Shown: positions 50,528 to 58,983 of the stretch, in pieces
How positions within the stretch are numbered: the stretch's first letter is position 1
Layout of the letters: every line of letters starts with the position of its first letter
Assembly (NCBI RefSeq): GCF_040364665.1
Contig: NZ_BAABWX010000008.1
Coordinates: forward strand, 10,750 to 74,749
Reading direction: 5' to 3'
DNA length: 64,000 bases
Source: Cognatishimia sp. WU-CL00825
GTDB lineage: Bacteria > Pseudomonadota > Alphaproteobacteria > Rhodobacterales > Rhodobacteraceae
Position numbers and translations under genes: made by a program
Notes under the pieces: model-generated
Database searches by the model: none
The model's input: only the letters and a program-made list of their open reading frames with translations
What the model was told of the DNA's origin: nothing

Positions 50528-51745
50528 TTAGCGCCGGTCGCGCAATGCATAGGCCATCAGCACGCTGACCGCCCAGCCCAGAAACAAGAACAATGTGATC
50601 AACACAAACAGAATTTCCCGTTCCGGATATTCCGCTTTTTCCGCCTTGGTGGGGGCCACATGCGCCGCCAGATACCGGCTTTGGCGCCGCGCATCATTGC
50701 GCGCTGTGTCAAAGGCCACCCGGGTGGCCGTATAGGCCTGTTGCGCAAATTCCAACTCCACCGACAGGGCCTCAAATTCCCCGACCATTGTGGCCACCGA
50801 CGTATCGGCCTGGGCATTGGACAGGCCCAATTTGGCCCGCTCTTTGGCGATCTGATCTTGGATCACCCTGATCCGCCGTTCGACCTCGACAACCCGCGGG
50901 TCACCGGCCTGTGTGGTCTCCTGCAACAGGGCGCGGTTGATCTGCGCGTCTGCAAGCTGGGTTTCCAGCGCCCCGATCAAACCAGATTGGGTCTGCGTCT
51001 GAATGGTGGGGTCGATAATCTGGGTGCGGTTGCGAAAGCTCAGCAGCGCCAAACGCGCCGCTTTCAGCCGGTCTTCGGCCTGCGCCAACTCGTCACGCGC
51101 ATAGCTCACCGCATCTTCGCGGGCAATGGCGGACAGCTTGTTGATCATCAGGCTGCTTTTTTCATAGATCAATTCATTGATGACCCGTGAATCCTCGGGA
51201 TCAAAAGTCAGCACCCGAATATCTATCAAACCGGTGCCACTGTCATAATAGACTTTGACCTTACGCTGCCAGTGGCGCAACAGATCCTCGATGGTGCCTG
51301 TCGGATCATAGGCAAAGATCGGGTCGATATCCGGGTCTGCCTTGGCCCAGATCGTCTGTAGGTCCAGCGCGTCATCCACCTCTTGAACCAGTTCTTGGCT
51401 TTGCAAATATTCATATAAGATATCTGTGTCTGACGAACTGGATCCCGACAGCTGCGCAATCCCCACAATTGATTCAATCGCAGAGCCGGCTTCTTCGGTG
51501 CGCACCGAAAACCCCACCCGGCTGGCATATTGATCCGCCGCGCGCGTCCAAAGGTACCAGGCGGTCAGGGCCGCAGGCAGCAGGACAAAACACAAGAAGC
51601 TGAGAATCACCATCCCATGGCGACGTTTGAGTCGCGCGGTGTTGACCGGCGGGCGTTGGCTGGGCGTTGCCGCCGCGGGTTTGCTGGGAACAGGCACAGG
51701 TTTTGTGGGACTCTGTGGCGATTTTGAAGCTGAAGGCGTGGTCAA
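50528..51745 (-). CDS. kpsE: Capsule export inner-membrane protein (KpsE-type co-polymerase)
   Basis: A 405-aa PCP-3 family protein spanning the periplasm between KpsM/KpsT and the outer-membrane exporter. A cytoplasmic Pro/Ser-rich N-terminus is followed by helix 1 at about 47-68 (VILSFLCFVLLPAALTAWYL), then DQYASRVGFSVRTEEAG. A long coiled-coil periplasmic part (about 190-330: LAQAEDRLKAARLALLSF, VVEVERRIRVIQDQIAKE) and helix 2 at about 378-400 follow. It is divergent from kpsM, with the shared promoter region at 51746-51830. Confidence 0.92.
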   Translation of the reverse strand: MTTPSASKSPQSPTKPVPVPSKPAAATPSQRPPVNTARLKRRHGMVILSFLCFVLLPAALTAWYLWTRAADQYASRVGFSVRTEEAGSAIESIVGIAQLSGSSSSDTDILYEYLQSQELVQEVDDALDLQTIWAKADPDIDPIFAYDPTGTIEDLLRHWQRKVKVYYDSGTGLIDIRVLTFDPEDSRVINELIYEKSSLMINKLSAIAREDAVSYARDELAQAEDRLKAARLALLSFRNRTQIIDPTIQTQTQSGLIGALETQLADAQINRALLQETTQAGDPRVVEVERRIRVIQDQIAKERAKLGLSNAQADTSVATMVGEFEALSVELEFAQQAYTATRVAFDTARNDARRQSRYLAAHVAPTKAEKAEYPEREILFVLITLFLFLGWAVSVLMAYALRDRR

Positions 51746-51773
51746 AATGGACTCGCATCATATAAAGTGTTTG

Positions 51774-51794
51774 GCTACTTTGTAGCTATATAAT
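51774..51794 (+). promoter_or_regulatory. Promoter -10 and overlapping inverted repeat of kpsM
   Basis: TATAAT at 51789-51794 is a perfect -10 box, 37 bases before the chosen kpsM ATG. Immediately upstream GCTAC/GTAGC (51774-51786, three bases between) forms an inverted repeat where the spacer and -35 region would be; no good -35 box is visible. This fits an operator or an activator-dependent promoter controlling the capsule transporter genes. Confidence 0.45.
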
Positions 51795-51830
51795 CTGACA
51801 GTGATTTACCAGAATAGATGGGGCCCTCCA

Positions 51831-52652
51831 ATGCCGGGCGATATTGTTTTTCCAGCCACCTCGACCCCGCCAAGCAAGCATCCGCGCAGGAAGTTTGCCT
51901 CTCTGCGCGCGGTTCTTGCGCTGATCCTGCGCGAAATGACCACCGCCTATGGGCGGTCCCCCGGGGGCTATATGTGGTCTATCGTGGAACCCGCCGCCGC
52001 CATCACCCTGCTGACCATCATCTTCTCTCTGGGGTTCCGCTCTCCGCCCCTTGGCAATAACTTTGCGATCTTTTACGCCAGCGGCATGTTGCCTTTCATG
52101 GCCTATAACAACGTCAGCGGCACCGTCGCCTCAGCCATCAATTATTCCAAATCGCTGCTCGCCTATCCCAGCGTCACCTATATCGATGCTATTTTCGGAC
52201 GGTTCCTGCTGAACATGATGACCCAAATGCTGGTGTCGCTGATCCTGATCACCGGTATTTTGTGGTTTTTTGAGACCCGAACAACGCTGGAATTACTCAA
52301 AATCCTCCTGGCCTTTTCCCTCACCGCCAGCCTGGCTTTGGGCATTGGCACCCTCAATTGCTTTCTGGCCTCCATGTATCCGGTGTGGCAACGCATCTGG
52401 TCCGTTGTCACCCGCCCCTTGTTCTTGATCTCCGGGATCATTTTTCTACTGGAAACCGTGCCACAGCCCTTTCGGGACTTTCTATGGTACAACCCGCTGG
52501 TGCATATCATCGCCATCATGCGCTCTGCCTTTTACACAAGTTATGATGCGCCCTGGGCCAGCCCGCTTTATGTCATGATCATCAGCAGCGTCAGCTTCAC
52601 AGTGGGGCTGGTTTTCCTACACCGCTATCACCGGGAAATTTTGCACAGGTGA
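51831..52652 (+). CDS. kpsM: Capsule ABC transporter permease (KpsM)
   Basis: An ABC-2 type permease of 273 aa with six hydrophobic helices: AAAITLLTIIFSLGF, MLVSLILITGILWFF, ILLAFSLTASLALGIGTLNC, LFLISGIIFLLETVP, MIISSVSFTVGLVFL among others. The N-terminal amphipathic stretch LRAVLALILREMTTAYGRSPGGYMW is typical of KpsM. ATG 51831 is favoured; a GTG at 51801 lies too close to the -10 box. The stop overlaps the next start as GTGA (52649-52652). It forms the inner-membrane channel with the divergently encoded KpsE and KpsT. Confidence 0.92.
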   Translation: MPGDIVFPATSTPPSKHPRRKFASLRAVLALILREMTTAYGRSPGGYMWSIVEPAAAITLLTIIFSLGFRSPPLGNNFAIFYASGMLPFMAYNNVSGTVASAINYSKSLLAYPSVTYIDAIFGRFLLNMMTQMLVSLILITGILWFFETRTTLELLKILLAFSLTASLALGIGTLNCFLASMYPVWQRIWSVVTRPLFLISGIIFLLETVPQPFRDFLWYNPLVHIIAIMRSAFYTSYDAPWASPLYVMIISSVSFTVGLVFLHRYHREILHR

Positions 52653-53548
52653 CCCATGTTCATATCTTATTGGCCGCCTACAACGGGGCAGCCTACCTGC
52701 AAGACCAGCTGGAGTCTTACCTGCAACAAAACCATCAGGACTGGTCGCTTTGGGTCAGTGATGACGGCTCACATGACGCAACACGCAAAATCCTAAAACA
52801 GTTTCAGCAGACCCACCCGGACCGCAACATCCAAGTGATACCTGGCCCCAAACAGGGGCTGTTTGCCAATTTCATGCATCTTCTGCGCCACCCAGCGTTG
52901 CCAGCCGGCTATGTGGCCCTGTCAGATCAAGATGACGTCTGGCTGCCCCATCATCTGGAGAACGCAGTACAACAGTTGCAAGGCATTGAAAACAAAGCGT
53001 TCTACTGCGCCACCACCGTTTTGACCGATGCCCAGCTCCAGCCCTTGCGCCCGGTGCCCCCCCCCTTGCCCGCCACGTCCTTTCACAATGCCATGGTGCA
53101 GAATGTCGTGGCCGGGAACACCATTGTGCTCAACCCGCAAGCCCTGCAGCTTATCCGCAATGATCCGCCGCCACCAAGCACCTTGCCCTATCATGATTGG
53201 TGGCTGTATTTGCGCCTCACTGCAGCGGGGGCTGATCTGATATGTGACCCTAATCCAAGCCTTTTGTACCGTCAGCACGGGGGCAACAGCCTGGGCAACA
53301 ACAAGACCGGACGGCTGCGACGGCTGCGCACCTTGTTCAACGGCACCTACGGCCGATGGGTCTCCAGCAACCTTATGGCCCTTATGGCCCTGCCCCCCCA
53401 CACGCTTTTGCCGGAATACCGCCAGGCCGCAGAAACGCTGCTGCACCGTCACCCCAGATATCAGGCGCTGCGCCAAAGCCGCGCCCGGCGCAGTGACACC
53501 GCCGGACAACTGTTGTTGCCGATCCTCGCGTTGATAAAACGGATCTAG
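52649..53548 (+). CDS. GT2 glycosyltransferase (rhamnosyltransferase-like)
   Basis: A 299-aa GT2 enzyme: THVHILLAAYNGAAYLQDQL, WSLWVSDDGSHDATRKIL, ALSDQDDVWLPHHLENAV with the DxD, and LPYHDWWLYLRLTAAG. The pair SDDGS ... SDQDDVW is typical of WbbL/RfbF-like rhamnosyltransferases. Rhamnose donor genes are on this replicon (61.9-64 kb), which supports but does not prove that donor. The GTG start overlaps the kpsM stop, so it is coupled with capsule export and is presumably a capsule assembly enzyme. Convergent with the sulfotransferase gene. Confidence 0.8.
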   Translation: MTHVHILLAAYNGAAYLQDQLESYLQQNHQDWSLWVSDDGSHDATRKILKQFQQTHPDRNIQVIPGPKQGLFANFMHLLRHPALPAGYVALSDQDDVWLPHHLENAVQQLQGIENKAFYCATTVLTDAQLQPLRPVPPPLPATSFHNAMVQNVVAGNTIVLNPQALQLIRNDPPPPSTLPYHDWWLYLRLTAAGADLICDPNPSLLYRQHGGNSLGNNKTGRLRRLRTLFNGTYGRWVSSNLMALMALPPHTLLPEYRQAAETLLHRHPRYQALRQSRARRSDTAGQLLLPILALIKRI

Positions 53549-53551
53549 CGG

Positions 53552-54328
53552 CTAAACCTGCAAGCCGATTTTTTCGATCAAAGCGTCATCTGCAGCAGCA
53601 AATGCATCCAGCCGGGCCCGGTCCTTGTCACCGTCCAACAGCGCCAACAGCCGGGGCCAGCGGGTTTCCCCCTGAGGCAGGCTGCCCACATTTGCAAAAG
53701 TATTCACAACATTCAACTGGCGCCCAAGAAGCGCACTCAGATCATCCTCCAGAGCAGCCAGATTCAAGGTGGAATAGACCCGATCTAGCTGCCTGATATT
53801 CTGATGTGCCAAATGCACCCGCTCGGCCTGATCTTGCTGTGCCAACTCTCCCCAGCCCCGCATTTTACGCGTCGCAAAATAGCTGCAATAGAAATTGTCA
53901 TAATGGTCGTGGATAAAGCGTTGCCACCAGGGGCCTCCGCCAAAGAAATAGGCGCTTGCGGATTTCTGCAACACCATTCGCTTGCCAATATTATGCGGCT
54001 CGGCCAGCTCCGCCTCGGTCAATTGCCCGGCCTGTTTTAACAGGAAAAAGTAAAACGACGCGATACGCTCACGCGGGTCCCGCAGCACCGAAAAGGTAAA
54101 CGGGTCCGGCAGAGTTTCCAGCACATCCCAGTCAATATGGCCTGAATAGAGCCTATATCCGGCTGGCATTTGCGCCGCACCCTCTGCGGCTTGGGTATGC
54201 ACGCGCACCGGGGAAACATGCCGCGCGCCAATCACGCGCTGCAATTCATTATGGATTGTCTGACCTGCGGTTTTTGGGATGTGCAAAAAAACGACAGGCC
54301 GCGTGGGGCGGGTCATGGGATTGCGCAT
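53552..54328 (-). CDS. Sulfotransferase family 2-like protein
   Basis: A 258-aa protein with P-loop VVFLHIPKTAGQTIHNEL (about residues 12-29) and 3'-phosphate site FTFSVLRDPRERIASFYFF (about 77-95). IDWDVLETLPDPF precedes it. The IPKTAG form of the loop is that of the Sulfotransfer_2 and related families. It follows the hexapeptide acyltransferase without any gap (start 54328, previous stop 54329-54331) and is the third gene of a glycosyltransferase-acyltransferase-sulfotransferase operon, so all three probably decorate one glycan. Confidence 0.78.
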   Translation of the reverse strand: MRNPMTRPTRPVVFLHIPKTAGQTIHNELQRVIGARHVSPVRVHTQAAEGAAQMPAGYRLYSGHIDWDVLETLPDPFTFSVLRDPRERIASFYFFLLKQAGQLTEAELAEPHNIGKRMVLQKSASAYFFGGGPWWQRFIHDHYDNFYCSYFATRKMRGWGELAQQDQAERVHLAHQNIRQLDRVYSTLNLAALEDDLSALLGRQLNVVNTFANVGSLPQGETRWPRLLALLDGDKDRARLDAFAAADDALIEKIGLQV

Positions 54329-55057
54329 TTAATCTTTTCGCAGGTCTAAAACATCAGGCTTAAAATCTGGCACATTTTTCATCGCATAGACCCCGCGCAC
54401 AAAGTCATGCGGGTTGGACGGATCCAGATGCTGCAATTGCCAAGGGGCAAAGCGCCACCAGCGCGAATTCAACATCGACGACATCAAAAACGACGGCACC
54501 CGCATTTTTTTGATCACCGCCGGATTGCCCGCGACCACCGCATAGGCCGGCACATCTTTGGTCACCACCGCATGGGCCGCCACAACCGCGCCGGTGCCAA
54601 TGGTAACGCCTGCCGCAATATAGGCCCCGTGCCCAATCCAAACATCGTTGCCGATCTTTGTCACTTTCACACGGGTGGGCGGACCGGTGTAATCAAATTT
54701 ATAGCTGTGATACTCCGCAGCCTGCTCAAAGCCATCCCCCAGCGAGAACAGCTTGTCTCCCAGATAAAAGGCCGGCGAGGTCGACACCCAATCCATGGGA
54801 TGATTTTGGCGGCCAATTTGAACATTTTCGCCAAACGAACAATACCGCCCAATGCGCGCTGCAAAACAATACCCCGATACCTGATAGGAAAAAGCCCCAA
54901 GCTCGATGGAATGCTCATATTCCGTCCATTTCAAACTGCAGGGTGCTTCAAACACACTGTGCGTGGGCAAGGCCACGGAATGCCCCAAGCCGCCGCGGCG
55001 CAATGTTTCAATACCCGCTTCACGCAAGCGCTTTTCAGAAACCTGTTGTCTACTCAT
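54329..55057 (-). CDS. Hexapeptide-repeat O-acetyltransferase (XAT/CatB-like)
   Basis: A 242-aa left-handed beta-helix acetyltransferase of the xenobiotic-acyltransferase type, in practice often acting on polysaccharides. It has an N-terminal segment ([20 protein letters not shown]), hexapeptide coils ([20 protein letters not shown]), the catalytic His in [15 protein letters not shown], and a second coil set [54 protein letters not shown] 55057 overlaps the stop of the upstream gene by 8 bases. Acetyl-CoA dependent and cytosolic, unlike the membrane acyltransferases of the exo locus. Confidence 0.85.
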   Translation of the reverse strand: MSRQQVSEKRLREAGIETLRRGGLGHSVALPTHSVFEAPCSLKWTEYEHSIELGAFSYQVSGYCFAARIGRYCSFGENVQIGRQNHPMDWVSTSPAFYLGDKLFSLGDGFEQAAEYHSYKFDYTGPPTRVKVTKIGNDVWIGHGAYIAAGVTIGTGAVVAAHAVVTKDVPAYAVVAGNPAVIKKMRVPSFLMSSMLNSRWWRFAPWQLQHLDPSNPHDFVRGVYAMKNVPDFKPDVLDLRKD

Positions 55058-57593
55058 TTACTTTCATTTCCAGACCCAATCGGTCCTCTTCGTTCGCTAC
55101 TCTCTGTGCCAAAATGGCTTGCTGCATGCTTTGCGCCAGGCCCATATCCCCAAAATAGGGGATCAAATGTCCATTGTCTGCTTGCCCAACCGCATCTCCC
55201 TGCCCGCCAATGTCAAACGCATAGGTTGGCATGCCCGTCGCCAAGGCTTCGTGGGTGGTATAGGAGAACGTTTCAGGCCAAATCGAAGGGATCAGCCAGT
55301 CCGTAATCTGGAACCGTGCGACAAGCGCTTCTAGATCCTCCAGCGCATATGCGCCATGCACATAAACGCTTTTGGGCAAAACATAACTGGGATCCACATC
55401 GCCCAACACCATCAGGGAAATATTCTTTTCGGATTTCAGCAGCTCGGCCAACTCACAAAGCACGGCTGCCCCTTTGTGAAACCCGATGTTCCCCAGCACC
55501 GCCACCACCCGCACCTGATCAGCCAGATCAGCCAGATCAGCCTGCGCCGGGGGCCCGATGTGCGGCACATCCACAATAAGCTGATGAGGTTTGAGCAACA
55601 TTTTGGCGGCGCTCTCAGGATATGTGGCCAAGAACAGGTCCTGACTGCTCTGAGAGAACACCGTCACCTGATCAGCATGATCAACCAGCTGCCCCCATTG
55701 CGCCTGCCAGGTCTGCAAAGACGTGCCCGCCACATCCCCGCCTTGGGGCTTTCCGCGGAGGCCATGAAAAACCCCATTGTCATCCAGCAGAGTATAAGAG
55801 GGGGAAATCATAAAATAATCATGCACCAGAATCTCAAAACGACAGGCCTCTGACACCCTGAGCGACAATAGATCTTGCGGCAACGTCAGAGGGCTATGGT
55901 CCCCAACGCCGCAGGAATAGACAATCGCGCGCCGCCCAATCGGGGCCAGAACCCGCTGCACATCCTCGATGTAATCCAGCGTGCCGCTGCATCTGCTTTC
56001 GCCGCATATGATTTCAATCTGCCAGCGTCGATCGCCGCCGACCCGCAAGATAACCGAGGCAAGCCCGTCCTCAGACCAGCTGTTCTGAATTTTCTGTTCC
56101 AGATAGATATCCGCACCACCGCCCATGCTATGGGCCAGATAGATCGGCACCGCGCGGCCTGCGGCCAGTTCATGGACCCAGGCAATGGCCAAGACCATCC
56201 GCGCTGTGCCAAGCGGATCCGCTTTGATGAACCGTTGCACATCCAGGTCGTAATCCGGATAACGACTGGCGACAATTTCATTGTTCTTCTGAATAAGCTT
56301 GCGCTTTTCAAAGCTGCCAAAACTTGCGCCGCCACGGTGCTCGACAAACAGGTTGGGCACCGCCACGTGCCGCCCGCCAAGCGCCCGCACCTTTTGGCAC
56401 CAATCAACTTCTTCCCCATACCCCCGGCCAAAGGCGGTATCCAAATGCGGGATCTTTTTCAGGAACCTGCGGTTGATGGCCATGCAAAACCCTACGCCAG
56501 TTGGCACTTGGATCGCGGTTTTGGCAGGCGGCAGGTTGCGCGCCACCTTATCAATGGCATCCGCCTGGCCCGGCTGCAGGTCCCGGCGTTCACAAATGAC
56601 TGGAACTGAAAATATTTCGGCGTCATTTGACATGGGCGTGGTTGTTGCCACCCCCGCATCCTGCACAATCGGCGCGATCAACCGACCAGCCCAACCCGCA
56701 GGAACCAAGGCATCTGAATTGAGCAAAACCACATGCTGCCCATTGGGCCTTGCGTGATCCAACCCCCGATTAACCGATTTAATGAACCCAAGGTTTTCTG
56801 CATTTTCCAGCACATCAACCACGGCACTGTCATCCCCTTGAACCGCCGCGTGATCCGCTGCCCATTGCCGCAACCAGGGCCGCACAGCTTGATCCGTCGA
56901 ACAGTCTTCGATCACGACCAGCCGCCAGGGCACATCCGTATGGGCCACCACCCGCTCCAGCACTTCCGGCAGCAAATCAAACGCATTATAGACCGGCAGG
57001 ATAATGGTGATCGGCTCTGCCACCGTCGCCACAGGTTGCCCCCCATGGGGCACCTGTTGTGGATCCAGTGGGCTGGCAGTGTGGATCGGCTGTAACCCCA
57101 GAATGGTCTTCACCCGATGCCGCGCGGCAAAATCTTTGAACAGCGCCCATTTGGCAATCGCCGGCAAAGCGGCAGAGAGTGCTGTCACAAACCGGAGTTT
57201 CATCACCGTCAAAGACCAAAGCCGCCGCCAGCGCGCAATCGGTCTGACATGCAAAGCAATATCAGCCTCTGAATGGCGCAGGCTTAGGGTGAAGCTCCCA
57301 TTGCCGTAGGCTTCGGTCAGGCAAAACCCCACATGCGGCGAGCCGCCAAAAGCCGCGCGCACATCTTTGCGAAACAGGCTGGGTACCGTGCTGGTTTGGC
57401 CAACGCGCGAAATCAGGGAAATCCGCTCGGACCGACTCCAGCCGTGAAATTCCACAGCCCTCCCCTTTAGTATAACGGAATCCACATTGCCGATCAGCGT
57501 CCCATCAGCGTCCACAAGTTGAAACCCAGAAACACGCAGCTCCAGATGTTTGTCTTCATAGCGCAAATACAAATTTCGAATACGATTTAGCAC
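55050..57593 (-). CDS. Large bifunctional GT2-GT4 glycosyltransferase
   Basis: An 847-aa protein with three parts. Residues 1-130 are a beta-sandwich-like module ([20 protein letters not shown] ... [17 protein letters not shown]). A GT2 domain lies at about 195-440: [44 protein letters not shown] with the DxD, and [17 protein letters not shown]. The last 360 residues are a GT4-type GT-B domain: [20 protein letters not shown] at its start, [20 protein letters not shown], and the donor site [21 protein letters not shown]. Two sugar transfers could be made by one chain. The start is GTG 57593. First gene of a three-gene minus-strand operon. Confidence 0.83.
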   Translation of the reverse strand: MLNRIRNLYLRYEDKHLELRVSGFQLVDADGTLIGNVDSVILKGRAVEFHGWSRSERISLISRVGQTSTVPSLFRKDVRAAFGGSPHVGFCLTEAYGNGSFTLSLRHSEADIALHVRPIARWRRLWSLTVMKLRFVTALSAALPAIAKWALFKDFAARHRVKTILGLQPIHTASPLDPQQVPHGGQPVATVAEPITIILPVYNAFDLLPEVLERVVAHTDVPWRLVVIEDCSTDQAVRPWLRQWAADHAAVQGDDSAVVDVLENAENLGFIKSVNRGLDHARPNGQHVVLLNSDALVPAGWAGRLIAPIVQDAGVATTTPMSNDAEIFSVPVICERRDLQPGQADAIDKVARNLPPAKTAIQVPTGVGFCMAINRRFLKKIPHLDTAFGRGYGEEVDWCQKVRALGGRHVAVPNLFVEHRGGASFGSFEKRKLIQKNNEIVASRYPDYDLDVQRFIKADPLGTARMVLAIAWVHELAAGRAVPIYLAHSMGGGADIYLEQKIQNSWSEDGLASVILRVGGDRRWQIEIICGESRCSGTLDYIEDVQRVLAPIGRRAIVYSCGVGDHSPLTLPQDLLSLRVSEACRFEILVHDYFMISPSYTLLDDNGVFHGLRGKPQGGDVAGTSLQTWQAQWGQLVDHADQVTVFSQSSQDLFLATYPESAAKMLLKPHQLIVDVPHIGPPAQADLADLADQVRVVAVLGNIGFHKGAAVLCELAELLKSEKNISLMVLGDVDPSYVLPKSVYVHGAYALEDLEALVARFQITDWLIPSIWPETFSYTTHEALATGMPTYAFDIGGQGDAVGQADNGHLIPYFGDMGLAQSMQQAILAQRVANEEDRLGLEMKVNE

Positions 57594-57736
57594 GCGGGCT
57601 TCCCTAAAACCGGATCATCCTGAAAAACGACAACCTGGATAAAATTTACATCAACTGAAACATTCATAGTCGAAACAATCCTAAGGTTCATTTAACTTTC
57701 AACTGCAGGAAAGCCAAACAAAAGAACCGGTCAGGG

Positions 57737-57762
57737 CCCGCATCAAAAGCCCGCATCAAAAG
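57737..57762. repeat. Tandem 13-bp direct repeat beside the partition locus
   Basis: CCCGCATCAAAAG occurs twice head to tail (57737-57749 and 57750-57762), 18 bases from the parS-like palindrome. It lies in the 256-bp gap 57594-57849, which has no gene. It may be part of the centromere. Confidence 0.5.
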
Positions 57763-57779
57763 AAAGACCAATGGTTATG

Positions 57780-57807
57780 CGCAATGTTTCGCGCGCGAAA
57801 CATTGCG
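57780..57807. other. parS-like centromere palindrome
   Basis: A perfect 28-bp palindrome with half-site CGCAATGTTTCGCG. Its arms contain TGTTTC and GAAACA, the arms of the bacterial parS site (TGTTTCACGTGAAACA), but separated by GCGCGC instead of ACGT. It lies 43 bases downstream of the parB stop, a usual place for a plasmid centromere. Binding by the ParB encoded next door is inferred. Confidence 0.7.
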
Positions 57808-57849
57808 GCAAAGCAAGCCCTGTGAAAGTCAAGAAACCGGTGGCCGATT

Positions 57850-58863
57850 TTAAGACTGGTCTTTCAACCACTCCAGCAACGCCGCGCGCAGTTTGGGGGT
57901 CAGAGCTTTGCCGGATAATTCCAACCGATCACCGGCCGCATAAGACCGTAATGTCAGGCCGGGGCGCAGTTCATCATCGGTGAATTTCGCCTGTTTAGAC
58001 TCTGATTTTTTGGCAGGTGCCGCCGGTGTGGCCCTTTGCAACGCCGCCATCAGAACCTCTTGTTCGGCCTCTGGGGTTTGCGCTTTGGCGGCGGTCAGCT
58101 GGCGGCGCAGCTCTGGGGCAAAATCAGCATCCTCGTCCAATTGCTTGGCCAGCATCAGCCCCATGCGTTCGCCAATCGCCTGCGGAAATGTCAGCACGTC
58201 ATCCAGCGCCTCGACCACGGTCAAGAACGACCGGATTTTGGATCGTTTTGTACGCGATGCGGATCTAAACAGGCTGAGTAGAGCCTTTTTAGAGGTTTCA
58301 AACACCCCTTGCTCTACGGATTTGGCGGCAATGCGCGCCCGCTCAAAATAGCTAAGACCCACGCGGATTTCGTTTTCTTCCACCATCGCCAGATAGGCAT
58401 CAGAGGCGGTCTCTGGTCGGCGCAGCAAGGCCTGTACAGTCTCCGGTCCCTCGCCCAGCTCTTGCAGCTGGCGAATGGCCTCGCAGCGCCGCCAGCCCGA
58501 GATCAGCCCGTAAAACCCCAGACCTGTCGCCACCACTTCGATTGGGGTTTGCTGACCACGATCCCGGATCGAATCCATCAAGGCCTGCATCTCTGCGTCA
58601 TCCACCACCACCCGGTCGCGCACCAAATGATCCAATGTGATGTTTTTCAGTGCGATGTTCTGGATCATGCGGCCGTTTTTGCGCGCATCCTCCAGCTCTT
58701 GGCTCATCTCTTCCATCGCCGCCATGGCAGCAGCATCCGAGGCCACATCCGCAATTGGGGCCCGCCGGCCCAGAACCTCGGCAGCGGCCGCTTCGGCCAA
58801 GGGCTCAACCGCCGGGTTGGCAAAGGTCACGATCGACGGGTTCAGGCGCTTACGTTTTGCCAT
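57850..58863 (-). CDS. parB: Plasmid partition protein ParB
   Basis: Centromere-binding partner of ParA, 337 aa. The ParB/Spo0J-like N-terminal nuclease-fold domain is visible at about residues 70-170: MQALMDSIRDRGQQTPIEVV, YGLISGWRRCEAIRQLQELG with the GxRR box, and YLAMVEENEIRVGLSYFERA. A helix-turn-helix region follows (about 180-260: KKALLSLFRSASRTKRSKIR), then a C-terminal region with a final basic/helical segment LTPKLRAALLEWLKDQ. ATG 58863 has AGGAGA upstream. It lies 120 bases downstream of parA on the same strand. Confidence 0.92.
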   Translation of the reverse strand: MAKRKRLNPSIVTFANPAVEPLAEAAAAEVLGRRAPIADVASDAAAMAAMEEMSQELEDARKNGRMIQNIALKNITLDHLVRDRVVVDDAEMQALMDSIRDRGQQTPIEVVATGLGFYGLISGWRRCEAIRQLQELGEGPETVQALLRRPETASDAYLAMVEENEIRVGLSYFERARIAAKSVEQGVFETSKKALLSLFRSASRTKRSKIRSFLTVVEALDDVLTFPQAIGERMGLMLAKQLDEDADFAPELRRQLTAAKAQTPEAEQEVLMAALQRATPAAPAKKSESKQAKFTDDELRPGLTLRSYAAGDRLELSGKALTPKLRAALLEWLKDQS

Positions 58864-58958
58864 GGGTCTTCTCCTGTATTAGAGCCACATTCAGAGCCAA
58901 TTTAAGCCCCAACGCCAGATGCACATTATCAAGGCGGAATTTGATAAAGATGCCGTCA

Positions 58959-58976
58959 GCGCGGCGTACGCTGCGC
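58959..58976. other. Near-palindrome between parA and parB
   Basis: GCGCGGCGTACGCTGCGC is an 18-bp palindrome with a single mismatched pair, placed just after the parA stop in the 120-bp gap to parB. Rhodobacterales plasmids often carry palindromes between or next to partition genes as centromere anchors, so this is a second candidate site. Confidence 0.4.
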
Positions 58977-58983
58977 ATACCGA

